From contig NZ_JAUSUZ010000001.1 in NCBI RefSeq assembly GCF_030813715.1, forward strand, positions 8,042,501 through 8,106,500: 64,000 bases of DNA. The letters are read 5' to 3'. This document shows, piece by piece, positions 1-8,502 of the stretch (its first letter is position 1; the number at the start of each line of letters is the position of its first letter). The notes under the pieces are model-generated. The model searched no databases. It had not been told where the DNA came from and saw only the letters and a list, made by a program, of their open reading frames with translations. The DNA comes from Catenuloplanes indicus. GTDB taxonomy: Bacteria > Actinomycetota > Actinomycetes > Mycobacteriales > Micromonosporaceae. The position numbers and the translations under genes are program-made.

Positions 1-1
1 G

Positions 2-1294
2 GCTGAGGTGATCGCGAGGGCCGGGGGAGACAACACCGTCCTTTCCCGGGCGCTGGAGTTGAGAGCGGCGGCAGAGCTGTGGCGCGGCGCCCATGACGCC
101 GCGGCGAGCACGGCGCTGGCCGGCGCCCGTGCGGCAGCGGACGCCGGCCAGCCGAACGAGGCCGACAATCACCTCGCGATGCTCGCGCTGCTGGCCGCGC
201 TCCGCGGCGACCGTGCGACCTGCCGGTGGCGCCTGGCCCAGTCCGGCGCGGTGCGTCACGATCCTGCACCGGGTGATGTGGTGCACCGCGGCCCGGCGCA
301 GGCTGATGCGGTCGGCTACGCCACCGCGGAGGCCGATGTGGTGGGCTCCGCACCGTCGCCGGTCGATGCGTTGTGCTTGCGGCCCGCGGAGGCCGATGCG
401 GGGCGCTTGCCGTCCGCGGAGGTCGCTGCGGTGGGCTCGGCACCGGCGTCGGCCGGTGCGGTGGCGGATCGGCTGGTGCAGGGCGGTCCGGTGCGGGACG
501 GCCCGGTGCGGGACGGCCGGGTCCAGGATCGGCCGGTTGACCCCGTAACGGTTCGGGCCGGTGCCGGGCACGGGCGGCCGTGGGCGCTGGGGCGGTGGGC
601 GCTCGGCGTGCTGGATCTGCTGGCCGGGCGCCCGCAGGAGGCCGTGGCGCGGCTTGCCGGAATCGCGGATCCGCGGACCGGTCGGGGTCACGTGCTGGTC
701 GCGGTGATGGCCGCGCCGGACCTGGTGGAGGCAGCCGTGCTGGCCGGTGATCCGGGTGCGGCACGAGCGGCGTTGACCGCGTTCGACCGGTGGGCGGCCA
801 GCACGGGGGAGCCGCTGCGCCGGGCGCTCGCCGCGCGCTGTCATGCGCTGCTGGCCCGGCGGGGCAGCGCGGAGGCGGAGGCGTACTTCCGGGAGGCGCT
901 GCGGCTGCATCTGGCCGGCGAGAGTGAGTTCGAGCGGGCGCGTACCCAGCTGCTGTTCGGTCGTGATCTTCGCCGCCGGAGGCGGCCCGGTCAGGCGCGC
1001 GAGCAGCTCGGTGCCGCGCTGGACGCGTTCGTGCGGTGCGGTGCCCGGCCGTGGGCCGAGCAGGCGCGCGCCGAGCTGCGGGTCTGCGGCGGTGCGGTCC
1101 GGCCGGCGGGTGCCACCGTGCCGCTGACCGCGCAGCAGTTGCAGATCGCCCGTCTCGTCGCGTCCGGTGCGACGAACCGGGAGGTGGCCGCGCGACTGTT
1201 CCTCAGCACCCGCACCGTCGATCACCACATGCGCAACATCTTCCTCCGGCTCGGCATCAGCTCCCGGGTGGCGCTTGCCAAGATCATCACATGA
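2..1294 (+). CDS. LuxR-family transcriptional regulator, C-terminal part (5' end outside window)
   Basis: The reading frame is already open at nucleotide 2, so the gene probably begins upstream. A GTG at 8 is the first possible start inside the window. The last 55 or so residues form a LuxR/GerE helix-turn-helix: the stretch TAQQLQIARLVASGATNREV is followed by a recognition helix containing STRTVDHHMRNIF. The middle is alpha-helical and alanine-rich, like the tetratricopeptide-type tail of large LAL (ATPase plus LuxR) regulators, so this is likely the tail of such a protein. No Walker motif lies in the visible part. Codons for about residues 95-180 are low-complexity degenerate repeats, unusual for this family. 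The next gene starts 39 bases downstream on the same strand. Confidence 0.8.
   Translation, partial: AEVIARAGGDNTVLSRALELRAAAELWRGAHDAAASTALAGARAAADAGQPNEADNHLAMLALLAALRGDRATCRWRLAQSGAVRHDPAPGDVVHRGPAQADAVGYATAEADVVGSAPSPVDALCLRPAEADAGRLPSAEVAAVGSAPASAGAVADRLVQGGPVRDGPVRDGRVQDRPVDPVTVRAGAGHGRPWALGRWALGVLDLLAGRPQEAVARLAGIADPRTGRGHVLVAVMAAPDLVEAAVLAGDPGAARAALTAFDRWAASTGEPLRRALAARCHALLARRGSAEAEAYFREALRLHLAGESEFERARTQLLFGRDLRRRRRPGQAREQLGAALDAFVRCGARPWAEQARAELRVCGGAVRPAGATVPLTAQQLQIARLVASGATNREVAARLFLSTRTVDHHMRNIFLRLGISSRVALAKIIT
285..540 (+). repeat. Degenerate repeats inside the LuxR-type gene
   Basis: Blocks beginning with variants of GCGGAGGCCGATGCGGTGGG recur at irregular spacing, and a shorter GGTGCGGGACGGCCC-like unit recurs near 485-525. 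In protein these read as AEAD-, AEVA- and PVRDG-type motifs. They lie between helical segments and look like an expanded linker. Confidence 0.55.
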
Positions 1295-1333
1295 GTCCGG
1301 CAAACGCACGTGCCGCAGTGGCAAGCTGGAGGC

Positions 1334-2008
1334 ATGGACGACGACCTCGGCAGAACGCTCGACGCGGTCGGTCCGCGCCTGCGCGCGCTGCGCAAACAGC
1401 GGGAGACCACGCTGGCCGCGCTCTCCGCCGCCACCGGCATCTCGGTCAGCACGCTGTCCCGTCTGGAGTCCGGCGACCGCCGCCCCACGCTCGAACAGCT
1501 GCTCCCGCTCGCCCGCGCGCACGGCGTCACGCTCGACGACCTGGTCGGCGCGCCGCAGACCGGCGACCCCCGCATCCACCTCCGCCCGGTCAACCACCAC
1601 GGCATGATCGTGCTGCCGCTGACCCGGCGCGCGGGTGGCATCCAGGCGTTCAAGATGGTGATCCCGGCCGGCACCGAACGCCGGACCCCGGACCTGCGCA
1701 CCCACGAGGGCTACGACTGGCTCTACGTCCTGAACGGCCGCCTCCGCACCGTCCTCGGCGACCGTGACCTGATCCTCGAACCCGGCGAGGCCGCCGAGTT
1801 CGACACCCGGGTCCCGCACTGGTTCGGCGCCGCCGACGCCGAGGCGGTCGAGTTCCTCAGCCTCTTCGGGGCCCAGGGCGAACGCGCACACCTCCGCGCC
1901 CGCCCCGCATCCGGCGAACCCCGCCCCCTCGCCGCCCACGGCTACGGCACGCGGCGCCCCGCCGGTGGACGGACTCACCGCATCCCCCGGGCCGATGGAG
2001 CCCCATGA
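1334..2008 (+). CDS. XRE-family regulator with C-terminal cupin domain
   Basis: This 224-residue protein has an N-terminal helix-turn-helix at about residues 14-68 (RLRALRKQRETTLAALSAAT, then SVSTLSRLESG) and a C-terminal cupin at about residues 105-190 with the conserved pattern HEGYDWLYVLNG and LEPGEAAEFDTRVPHW. This is the standard HTH-cupin layout of small-molecule-responsive repressors. The ligand cannot be told. ATG 1334 is chosen because CTGGAGG lies just upstream and the homologous HTH begins there; an upstream in-frame start at 1310 would add eight residues. It follows the LuxR gene on the same strand but need not be co-transcribed. Confidence 0.85.
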   Translation: MDDDLGRTLDAVGPRLRALRKQRETTLAALSAATGISVSTLSRLESGDRRPTLEQLLPLARAHGVTLDDLVGAPQTGDPRIHLRPVNHHGMIVLPLTRRAGGIQAFKMVIPAGTERRTPDLRTHEGYDWLYVLNGRLRTVLGDRDLILEPGEAAEFDTRVPHWFGAADAEAVEFLSLFGAQGERAHLRARPASGEPRPLAAHGYGTRRPAGGRTHRIPRADGAP

Positions 2009-2344
2009 CGGTCCCTTCGCCGCGGGAGCGGGGACCGCCAAATGGCGAAATCTCGAGCGCGAAGCGCCCGATCGCCAGCGGTTGCGGCGACTGGATCGCC
2101 CAGTCGTCGAGATGCCAGGCGTGACGCGCCCCGCTGCTGCCGTTGCGTCGCTGCTGTTGCCGTCGCTGCTGTTGCCGTCGCGTCGCAGTCGTGTCGTCGT
2201 AGCGTCGCGTCGTGGGACGGATGAAGACCTCGCACCCATCGGAGACGCTTGACCGCGGAAGCCGCAAGAACGCGGCACCCGAGTCGGCGGGAGTCGCGGT
2301 GCCGGCCGCCGGAGACGGAACGGTAACGGACGGGTGCGGTGTGG
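2009..2344. other. Gene-free stretch with short tandem repeats
   Basis: This stretch separates the HTH-cupin gene from the convergent MFS gene. Around 2140-2215 it holds near-identical 15-bp units of the form CGTCGCTGCTGTTGC, followed by CGTCG-rich runs. Short open frames cross it on both strands but none has a ribosome binding site or a recognisable protein. The part near 2015-2100 contains GC-rich inverted segments that could fold. No tRNA or riboswitch is seen. Confidence 0.5.
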
Positions 2345-3541
2345 TCAGCCCGGGGTGGCCGGTGGCCGGTGGTGGGGGACGAAACGCCAGAGGGTGGTGA
2401 CGGCCGCGGCGCCGACGGCGGCCATGGTGAGGACGGCGGCGGGCAGGGAGGCAGCGGCGATGATCGCGCTGATCAGCAGTGGGCCGGCGCCGTTGCCGAG
2501 GTCCGCGCACAGGCGCCAGGCGCCGAGGAACTGGGCGCGGCCGGTGGCGGGGGAAGCGTCGGCGCCTAGGGTCATGACCACGCCGGCGGAGAGGCCGTTG
2601 CCGAGGCCCATCAGGATGGCGACCAGCGTCAGTGAGGCCGTGCCGGAGGCCAGTGGCAGCAGGGCGTGCGCGACCGCCAGCGTGGATATCGACGGCAGTG
2701 CGACGGCGCGGCGGCCGAAGCGGTCCATGATGGCGCCGCCGGGGTAGAACAGCAGCATGTCGACGCCGCCGGAGATGCCGAAGATGACGGCGAGCGTAGT
2801 GGGGGACAGGCCGAGGTGCGTGCCCCAGAGCGGGATCACGGTCTGCCGGGACACGCGCATCACGGAGATCATCAGGGCGCCCGTGCCGATCGTGCCCAGC
2901 GTGCGGCGGTGGGTGCGGATCACGTCACGGAGCCGTACCGGCGGGGCGGACGCGCGGCGGTCGTGGGCGATCGGGGGCAGCAGCATCAGCAGGCCGCCGG
3001 CGATGATCGCGCAGACCGTGTAGACCCAGTACGCGCCGGACGTACCCAGGAAGACCATGACGGCGGCGGAGGCGAACGGGCCGATGAACGAGCCGATCCG
3101 GCTGACGCCGCCGAGCGTGGACAGTGCGCGGGCGCGCATCGCGATCGGGACGGCCTCCGTCATGTACGCCTGACGGGCGACGCCCCAGAGCGCGGCGGCC
3201 AGGCCGATCACGAACACGGCCGCGCCGAGCGCCCAGACCGAGGGGGCCAGGATCGCGACCAGCAGCGCCGGGACGAGCAGCGCGGTCGCGAGCAGCATGG
3301 CGGTGCGTTCACCGAACCGGGTGATCAGTGAACCGGACGGCAGCGCGCCGGCCACCTGGCCCAGCCCGATCAGGCCGACCATCAGGCCACCCGCGCTCAG
3401 CGACGCGCCGAGTTGCACCGCGCTGACCGCGACGACGGGCAGGATGGAGGAGTGCCCGACGGAGTAGACGGTGGCCGGCAGGTAGACCGTGAGCCCGAGT
3501 CGCCGGAGCGAGAATCCGGTGCTGTCCCCAAGATCACCCAT
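2345..3541 (-). CDS. MFS transporter
   Basis: A 398-residue integral membrane protein with about 12 hydrophobic segments in two halves, typical of the major facilitator superfamily. Between segments 2 and 3 it carries GSLITRFGERTAMLL, the family's conserved loop A pattern (G-x-x-x-D/T-R-x-G-R/E-R). A second-half loop has GGAIMDRFGRRAVALP. The protein probably exports a small molecule by proton antiport, but the substrate is not evident. The ATG at 3541 starts a long hydrophilic leader of about 15 residues before the first membrane segment. It is divergent from zwf, with a 183-bp shared upstream region. Confidence 0.9.
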   Translation of the reverse strand: MGDLGDSTGFSLRRLGLTVYLPATVYSVGHSSILPVVAVSAVQLGASLSAGGLMVGLIGLGQVAGALPSGSLITRFGERTAMLLATALLVPALLVAILAPSVWALGAAVFVIGLAAALWGVARQAYMTEAVPIAMRARALSTLGGVSRIGSFIGPFASAAVMVFLGTSGAYWVYTVCAIIAGGLLMLLPPIAHDRRASAPPVRLRDVIRTHRRTLGTIGTGALMISVMRVSRQTVIPLWGTHLGLSPTTLAVIFGISGGVDMLLFYPGGAIMDRFGRRAVALPSISTLAVAHALLPLASGTASLTLVAILMGLGNGLSAGVVMTLGADASPATGRAQFLGAWRLCADLGNGAGPLLISAIIAAASLPAAVLTMAAVGAAAVTTLWRFVPHHRPPATPG

Positions 3542-3566
3542 GTATGTAACCTAACCGGCTCCCGCG

Positions 3567-3608
3567 ATCCGGTCTCTTTGGGAAGACTTGGGAAGACTTG
3601 AACCGGAT
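3567..3608. repeat. Direct and inverted repeats in the MFS/zwf divergent promoter region
   Basis: The 10-mer TTGGGAAGAC occurs twice in tandem at 3579-3598. It is flanked by ATCCGGT at 3567-3573 and its complement ACCGGAT at 3602-3608. The element sits between two divergent genes and could be a regulator site, but no known consensus is recognised. Confidence 0.4.
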
Positions 3609-3724
3609 CCGCCCCGGCACACGTGACAGTGGGGGTGTCTGTCAGTGATCATGCCCGGCCCGGTCCGGCGAGAAACCGGACCGACAGAATGTTCGTGTGT
3701 TCCGTGTCAACCGTGGAGGTCTTG

Positions 3725-5227
3725 ATGACTGACGAACTGCCGGCCCCGGAAACCGTTTTCCCGGAGGATCACCGCCGTGCCCCCGCCGGCGTCCTGGTGA
3801 TCTTCGGGGCGTCCGGTGACCTGACCGCCCGCAAGCTCGGCCCCGCGGTCGAGAACCTGGCACGCCACAAGCGGCTGCCGTCGCAGTTCGCGGTGGTCGG
3901 CGTGGCCCGTTCGCAGATGTCCGACGAGGAGTTCCGGACCCGGATGACCGGCGGGCAGTCGGTGTTCCCGGACCTCAACGACGGCTTCCGGTACGTCGCC
4001 GGTGGTTACGACGACCCGGACACGTACCGTCGGCTCCGGGAACTTCTGGACCAGCTGGACGCGGAGCGCGGCACGTCCGGCAACCGCGCGTTCTACCTGG
4101 CCACGCCGCCGGAGGCGTTCCCGCACGTGGTGAACGGGCTCAAGGACGCGGGCCTGAACGAGCCGCGGCCGGGCGCGTTCTCCCGCATCATGATCGAGAA
4201 GCCGTACGGGCACGACCTGGAGTCGGCCCGCGAGCTCGACGGCACCGTGCACAGCGCGTTCGACGAGTCGCAGGTCTTCCGGATCGACCACTACCTGGGC
4301 AAGGACACGGTCCAGAACCTCCTCGCGCTGCGTTTCGCCAACGCGATCTTCGAGCCGATCTGGAACCGCACCTGGGTCGACCACGTGCAGATCACCGTGG
4401 CCGAGACGCTCGGCGTCGGTACCCGCGGCAGCTTCTACGAGACCGCCGGCGCCACCCGGGACATCCTGCAGAACCACGTGCTCCAGGTGCTCGCGCTCGC
4501 GCTGATGGAGCCGCCGTCCTCGTTCGACGCGGAGAACGTACGCAACGAGAAGGTCAAGCTGCTCCAGGCGATCCGGCTGCCCACGAACCGGGACATCTCC
4601 CGGATCGCGGTCCGCGGCCAGTACACCCGGGGCGGCACCGAGCAGGACCTGATGCCTGGATACCGGGACGAGAAGGGCGTCAACCCGCTCAGCCGGACCG
4701 AGACGTTCGCGGCGCTGCGCCTGGACGTGGACAACTGGCGCTGGGCCGGCGTGCCGTTCTACATCCGCACCGGCAAGCGCCTGCCGAAGCGCGTCACCGA
4801 GGTGGTGCTGCAGTTCCAGCGCCCGCCGCACCTGCCGATCCCGGTCGGCCAGGCCAAGGACCTCGCGCCGGACGCGCTGATCCTGCGCATCCAGCCGGAC
4901 GAGGGCATCACGCTGCGGTTCGGCGCGAAGGTGCCGGGCCACGACTTCCGGGTGCGCTCCGCCACGATGGAGTTCTCCTACGGCGGCGCGTTCCGGGAGG
5001 AGTCGCCGGAGGCGTACGAGCGGCTGCTGCTCGACGCGCTGAAGGGCGACCCGACGCTGTTCATCCGCTCCGACGAGGTCGAGCAGTGCTGGCGGATCGT
5101 CGACCCGATCCTGCAGACCTGGGCCGAGGACCGCACGCCGGTGCCGCTCTACGAGGCCGCGTCCTGGGGCCCGGCCGAGGCCGACCGGCTGCTCGAGCGG
5201 GACGGCCGTACCTGGCACAACAGCTGA
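3725..5227 (+). CDS. zwf: Glucose-6-phosphate 1-dehydrogenase
   Basis: This enzyme oxidises glucose 6-phosphate with NADP+ to 6-phosphogluconolactone, the entry step of the oxidative pentose phosphate pathway. The 500-residue length fits the family. The nucleotide-binding motif GASGDLTARKL lies near residue 28, and the catalytic signature RIDHYLGKD near residue 186 contains the conserved Asp, His and Lys. Further family motifs include EKPYGHDLESA and YIRTGKRLPK. ATG 3725 is preceded by GGAGG (3716-3720); an upstream in-frame start at 3623 would give a non-homologous extension. gnd, the third enzyme of the pathway, lies about 22 kb away on the other strand. A hairpin follows the gene. Confidence 0.96.
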   Translation: MTDELPAPETVFPEDHRRAPAGVLVIFGASGDLTARKLGPAVENLARHKRLPSQFAVVGVARSQMSDEEFRTRMTGGQSVFPDLNDGFRYVAGGYDDPDTYRRLRELLDQLDAERGTSGNRAFYLATPPEAFPHVVNGLKDAGLNEPRPGAFSRIMIEKPYGHDLESARELDGTVHSAFDESQVFRIDHYLGKDTVQNLLALRFANAIFEPIWNRTWVDHVQITVAETLGVGTRGSFYETAGATRDILQNHVLQVLALALMEPPSSFDAENVRNEKVKLLQAIRLPTNRDISRIAVRGQYTRGGTEQDLMPGYRDEKGVNPLSRTETFAALRLDVDNWRWAGVPFYIRTGKRLPKRVTEVVLQFQRPPHLPIPVGQAKDLAPDALILRIQPDEGITLRFGAKVPGHDFRVRSATMEFSYGGAFREESPEAYERLLLDALKGDPTLFIRSDEVEQCWRIVDPILQTWAEDRTPVPLYEAASWGPAEADRLLERDGRTWHNS

Positions 5228-5236
5228 TGTCCGACA

Positions 5237-5266
5237 GAGGCGCGCCCCGGCCGCGGGGTGCGCCTC
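5237..5266 (+). terminator. Hairpin after zwf
   Basis: The arms GAGGCGCGCCCC and GGGGTGCGCCTC pair with one G-T wobble around a 6-base loop, starting 9 bases after the zwf stop. There is no U-run, as is usual in high-GC actinobacteria. Confidence 0.6.
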
Positions 5267-5285
5267 GACGGACAGACATGGTTCG

Positions 5286-5807
5286 ATGTGGACCATGTTC
5301 GAGAAGCTGCGCACCAACCCCATATTCCTCGACTTCGCCGAGCGGGCCGGCTGGTCGGCCGGGCAGGTCTTCTTCGCCACGCTGCTGGCCGGCGGCACCA
5401 CCACCTCGGTCGCGGATCTGCCGTGGACCTACGCGATCACCGTCTCGCTCAGCGCCGCGCTCGCGTCCGTGCTGCTCACCGCGCTGCAATACCTCGGCAA
5501 GGCGACGAACCTGTCGTTCTGGCCGGACGTGTTCGTCCGTCTCGCCAAGACGTTCCTCTCCTCGCTGCTCGCCTCGATCACCGCGGCCGGCGTGTTCAAC
5601 GCGATCGAGTTCGACTGGACCACCGCGCTCAACGTTGCGGTGGTGACCACGATCGCGGCGCTCGGCAAGAGCCTGCTCGCCCGGGAGAAGCCCACGGTGC
5701 CCGGCGGCGCCGAGTCCACCGGCGCACCGGAGCCGTCCGGGCGTGCCGCCAGCCCGTCCACGCTGGCCCCCGAGGTCTACCGCAGAGCCGTCACCCGGCG
5801 GCAGTGA
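5286..5807 (+). CDS. Holin-like small membrane protein
   Basis: A 173-residue protein with about four hydrophobic segments between residues 22 and 125 and a hydrophilic, Pro/Ser-rich tail. The segment EFDWTTALNVAVVTTIAALGKSL closely resembles the end of phage r1t-type holins (FDWKTALN-x-A-x-L-x-L-KSL). No lysin, tail or other phage gene is nearby, so this is either a domesticated holin-like protein or a membrane protein of unknown role. ATG 5286 and ATG 5295 are both possible; neither has a clear ribosome binding site. Confidence 0.65.
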   Translation: MWTMFEKLRTNPIFLDFAERAGWSAGQVFFATLLAGGTTTSVADLPWTYAITVSLSAALASVLLTALQYLGKATNLSFWPDVFVRLAKTFLSSLLASITAAGVFNAIEFDWTTALNVAVVTTIAALGKSLLAREKPTVPGGAESTGAPEPSGRAASPSTLAPEVYRRAVTRRQ

Positions 5808-5898
5808 CGCCGCTCCCACCCGGAACAAATCCCTTCGTACCGTGGTCGCACTTCCCGGATCATGAGGGGCTGACGTTCCAGGGAAGAGCAGGTGAGGC

Positions 5899-7137
5899 AT
5901 GGCCGGGCTGTCGCGTCGCGGTGAGGCGGTGGCGACGGTGGCGCTGGCCGCCATCGCGTTCATCATCGTCACCGGCGAGACGCTGCCGATCGGGCTGATC
6001 GCGGAGGTGTCGGACAGTCTCGGCGTCACCGAGAGCCGGGTCGGGCTGACCGTCAGCGCGTACGCGCTGATCGCCGCGCTGTCCGCGATCCCGCTCACCC
6101 GGTGGAGCTCGCGCTTCGACCGGCGGCACGTGCTGCTGGCCAGCGCGGCCGTGTTCGGCGTCGGTCACCTGCTGGCGGCCGCCGCGCCGGACGTGCTGGT
6201 GCTCGCGCTCGGCCGCGGGCTGGCCGCGCTCGGCCACGGCGTCTACTTCGCGGTGGCCGCACCGGCCGCGATGCGCCTGGCCCGCCCGGAGGTGCGCGGC
6301 CGGGCCGGTGCGCGCGTCATGGTCGGCGGCTCGGTCGCGCTGGTGATCGGCACGCCGCTGGCCACGCTGCTCGGCCAGGCGACGAACTGGCGGGTCGCGA
6401 TGCTCGCGGTCGGCGTGGTCGCGGTCGGCCTGGGCGTGCTGGTCGCGCGGCTGATGCCGGTGCTGCCCGGCACGTCCGTGCGCGGCGGCGGCGCGAGCGT
6501 GCTGTCCACCGTGCGCCTGCCGGGCGTACTCGCGATCCAGGGTGTGGTGCTCTTCGCGGTCACCGGCCAGTTCACGCTGTACACGTTCATCGCGCCCTAC
6601 GTCGAACAGCGGTTCGCCGTGACCGGCACCGGCCTGTCCGTCCTGCTGCTGGCCTACGGTGCGGCCGCGGTGGTCGGCTCCACGCTCGCCGGCCGCGTCG
6701 CGGACGTCAAACCCATTGCGGGGGTACGGGTGGCAGCCGCCACCTACGCGCTCGCGCTCGCCGGTCTCTGGGTCGCGGGCCTGTTCGAGACCGGTCCCGC
6801 CGGCCTGCCGATGGTGGTGATCTGGGGCGGCGCGTTCTCCGTGCTCAACGTGTGCGTCGCGCTCGCCGTGCTGCGCCGCGCGCCCGGCCCGCGCGCCGAG
6901 ACCGCGAACGCGTTCACCGGCATCGTCTTCCAGGTCGGCATCGTCACCGGCTCCGCGCTCGGCGCGGTCGCCAACGACGCCGGCCTGCTCGCCACCGTCC
7001 CGCTGTTCACCGCCGCTGCCGGGGTACTGGTTCTGGCGATCACGCTGCTGCGCGGCCACGCGTTCGCGCCGGCCGAGGTCGCGCCGATCGAGGAACTGCG
7101 GCCGGCCGGGGTAGGGGTAGACCTACCCCGTGCGTAG
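5899..7137 (+). CDS. MFS transporter, sugar-efflux/DHA1-like
   Basis: A 412-residue protein with 12 predicted membrane segments. The start SRRGEAVATVALAAIAFIIV and the pattern ESRVGLTVSAYALIAALSAIPLTR are typical of the AraJ/SotB-like branch of drug and sugar exporters. The loop SSRFDRRHVLL carries the conserved R-x-x-R signature after segment 2. GGTGAGG lies just upstream of ATG 5899. The two-component pair begins 48 bases after the stop on the same strand, so the exporter may be a target of, or co-transcribed with, that system. An inverted repeat overlaps its last codons. Confidence 0.88.
   Translation: MAGLSRRGEAVATVALAAIAFIIVTGETLPIGLIAEVSDSLGVTESRVGLTVSAYALIAALSAIPLTRWSSRFDRRHVLLASAAVFGVGHLLAAAAPDVLVLALGRGLAALGHGVYFAVAAPAAMRLARPEVRGRAGARVMVGGSVALVIGTPLATLLGQATNWRVAMLAVGVVAVGLGVLVARLMPVLPGTSVRGGGASVLSTVRLPGVLAIQGVVLFAVTGQFTLYTFIAPYVEQRFAVTGTGLSVLLLAYGAAAVVGSTLAGRVADVKPIAGVRVAAATYALALAGLWVAGLFETGPAGLPMVVIWGGAFSVLNVCVALAVLRRAPGPRAETANAFTGIVFQVGIVTGSALGAVANDAGLLATVPLFTAAAGVLVLAITLLRGHAFAPAEVAPIEELRPAGVGVDLPRA
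7114..7129. promoter_or_regulatory. Inverted repeat ahead of the sensor kinase gene
   Basis: GGGGTAG and CTACCCC form 7-bp arms around AC. An extra GGGTAG half site overlaps the left arm. It lies at the 3' end of the exporter gene and 57 bases before the kinase start, a plausible autoregulatory site for the NarL-type regulator. This is inference from position and symmetry. Confidence 0.35.
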
Positions 7138-7185
7138 GCGTACGACGGTGTTCGGCCGCGGCACGGTTGCATAGCGTCTGTGCTC

Positions 7186-8502
7186 ATGGACGACAACGCG
7201 CTGACCGCGCTGAGACGGCGGAACTACCTGTTCACCTCGTGGCCGTGGCGCTCGCTGCTGTACGTGGCCAGCACGCCGGTGATCGCACTGCTGGTGTGGC
7301 CGCTCGCGCTGCCGGTGGTGCCGCTGGTCGCGCTGCTCGTGTCGCTGACCCGGGAGAGCACGGTCGACACCGGCACCGCGTTCGTGATCAGCGGTGTCAG
7401 CATCGCGTGCTACCTGGTGGCCGCGCCGCTGCTGGCGCTGCCGCTCGCGGCGCTGGAACGGCACCGGCTGCGCCTGGTCCGGCCGGAGCCGGTCCGCGCC
7501 GGGCACCGCGTGCCGCCGTCGACCGGACCGTGGTCGTGGCTGGTCACCCGCTACACCGAGGCCGCGACGTGGCGCGCGGTCGGCTACGGGACGCTGCTCG
7601 CCGCCGCCGCGCCGGTCTTCTCGCTGTTCGCGCTCGGCTGGGTGATGTTCGCGGTCGCGCTGCTGCTGGCGCCGTCCATCGTCTCCGGGGCCAACCCGAT
7701 ACACCTGGTGTTCATCGAGGTCAGCACGCCGGCCGAGGCCTGGCCGTGGACGCCGCTCGGGCTCGCGATGGTGGTGACCACGCCGTACGTGACCGGCCTG
7801 ACCGCCTGGGTGCACGGCCTGGTCGCGGCCGCGCTGCTGAACGAGCCGGCGACCAGTGCCCGGCTGCACACCGAGCTGGTCGAGGTGTCCCGGTCCCGGG
7901 CCCGGCTGGTCGACGGCTTCGAGGCGGAACGCCGCCGGATCGAGCGCGACCTGCACGACGGCGCGCAGCAGCGGCTGGTCGGGCTGACGCTGCAACTCGG
8001 GCTCGCGAAGCTGGACGTGCCGGGCGACTCACCGGCCGCGGTCACGGTCGCGAAGGCGCACGAGGAGGCGAAGGCGCTGATGGCCGAGCTGCGCGACCTG
8101 ATCGCCGGCATCCACCCGCAGGTGCTCACCGACCTGGGTCTGCCCGCGGCGCTGCGCGAACTGGCCGACCGGACCGCGCTGCCCGTGACCGTGCGCAGCG
8201 ACCTGGGCGAACGACCGGCAACGCACGTGGAGAGCACCGCCTACTTCGTGGTCGCGGAGGCGCTGACGAATACGGTCCGGCACGGCCGCGCGACCCAGGC
8301 GTGGGTCCGGGCGTACCGGGAGAAGGGGCAGTTGATCGTGGAAGTGACCGACGACGGGCAGGGTGGCGCGCGTCCGGACCTGGGCACCGGCCTGACCGGG
8401 CTGGCCGACCGGGCCGCGACGGCCGGCGGCCGCATGCTGCTCTCCAGCCCGGCCGGCGGCCCGACCGTGGTCCGCATCGAGCTGCCCTGGACGACGGCAT
8501 GA
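7186..8502 (+). CDS. NarL-type sensor histidine kinase
   Basis: A 438-residue membrane kinase. The N-terminal half (about residues 1-230) has five or six hydrophobic segments. The dimerisation helix at about residues 245-275 holds the phospho-acceptor His in RRRIERDLHDGAQQRL, the HisKA_3 signature. The ATP-binding domain follows, with an N box near EALTNTVRHGRA and a glycine box at DDGQGGARPDLGTGLTGL. It should phosphorylate the regulator encoded immediately downstream: the stop overlaps that start as ATGA. ATG 7186 is preferred over GTG 7180. Confidence 0.92.
   Translation: MDDNALTALRRRNYLFTSWPWRSLLYVASTPVIALLVWPLALPVVPLVALLVSLTRESTVDTGTAFVISGVSIACYLVAAPLLALPLAALERHRLRLVRPEPVRAGHRVPPSTGPWSWLVTRYTEAATWRAVGYGTLLAAAAPVFSLFALGWVMFAVALLLAPSIVSGANPIHLVFIEVSTPAEAWPWTPLGLAMVVTTPYVTGLTAWVHGLVAAALLNEPATSARLHTELVEVSRSRARLVDGFEAERRRIERDLHDGAQQRLVGLTLQLGLAKLDVPGDSPAAVTVAKAHEEAKALMAELRDLIAGIHPQVLTDLGLPAALRELADRTALPVTVRSDLGERPATHVESTAYFVVAEALTNTVRHGRATQAWVRAYREKGQLIVEVTDDGQGGARPDLGTGLTGLADRAATAGGRMLLSSPAGGPTVVRIELPWTTA

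Noticed and set aside
3707-5404. Long antisense frames opposite zwf, gnd, clpC and the encapsulin genes
   Set aside because: These are typical mirror frames of high-GC genes: Arg/Val/Asp-rich, no domain, no start signal.
5286-5807. Prophage remnant suggested by the holin-like protein
   Set aside because: No lysin, capsid, tail, integrase or att-like repeat is nearby, and neighbours are ordinary chromosomal genes.
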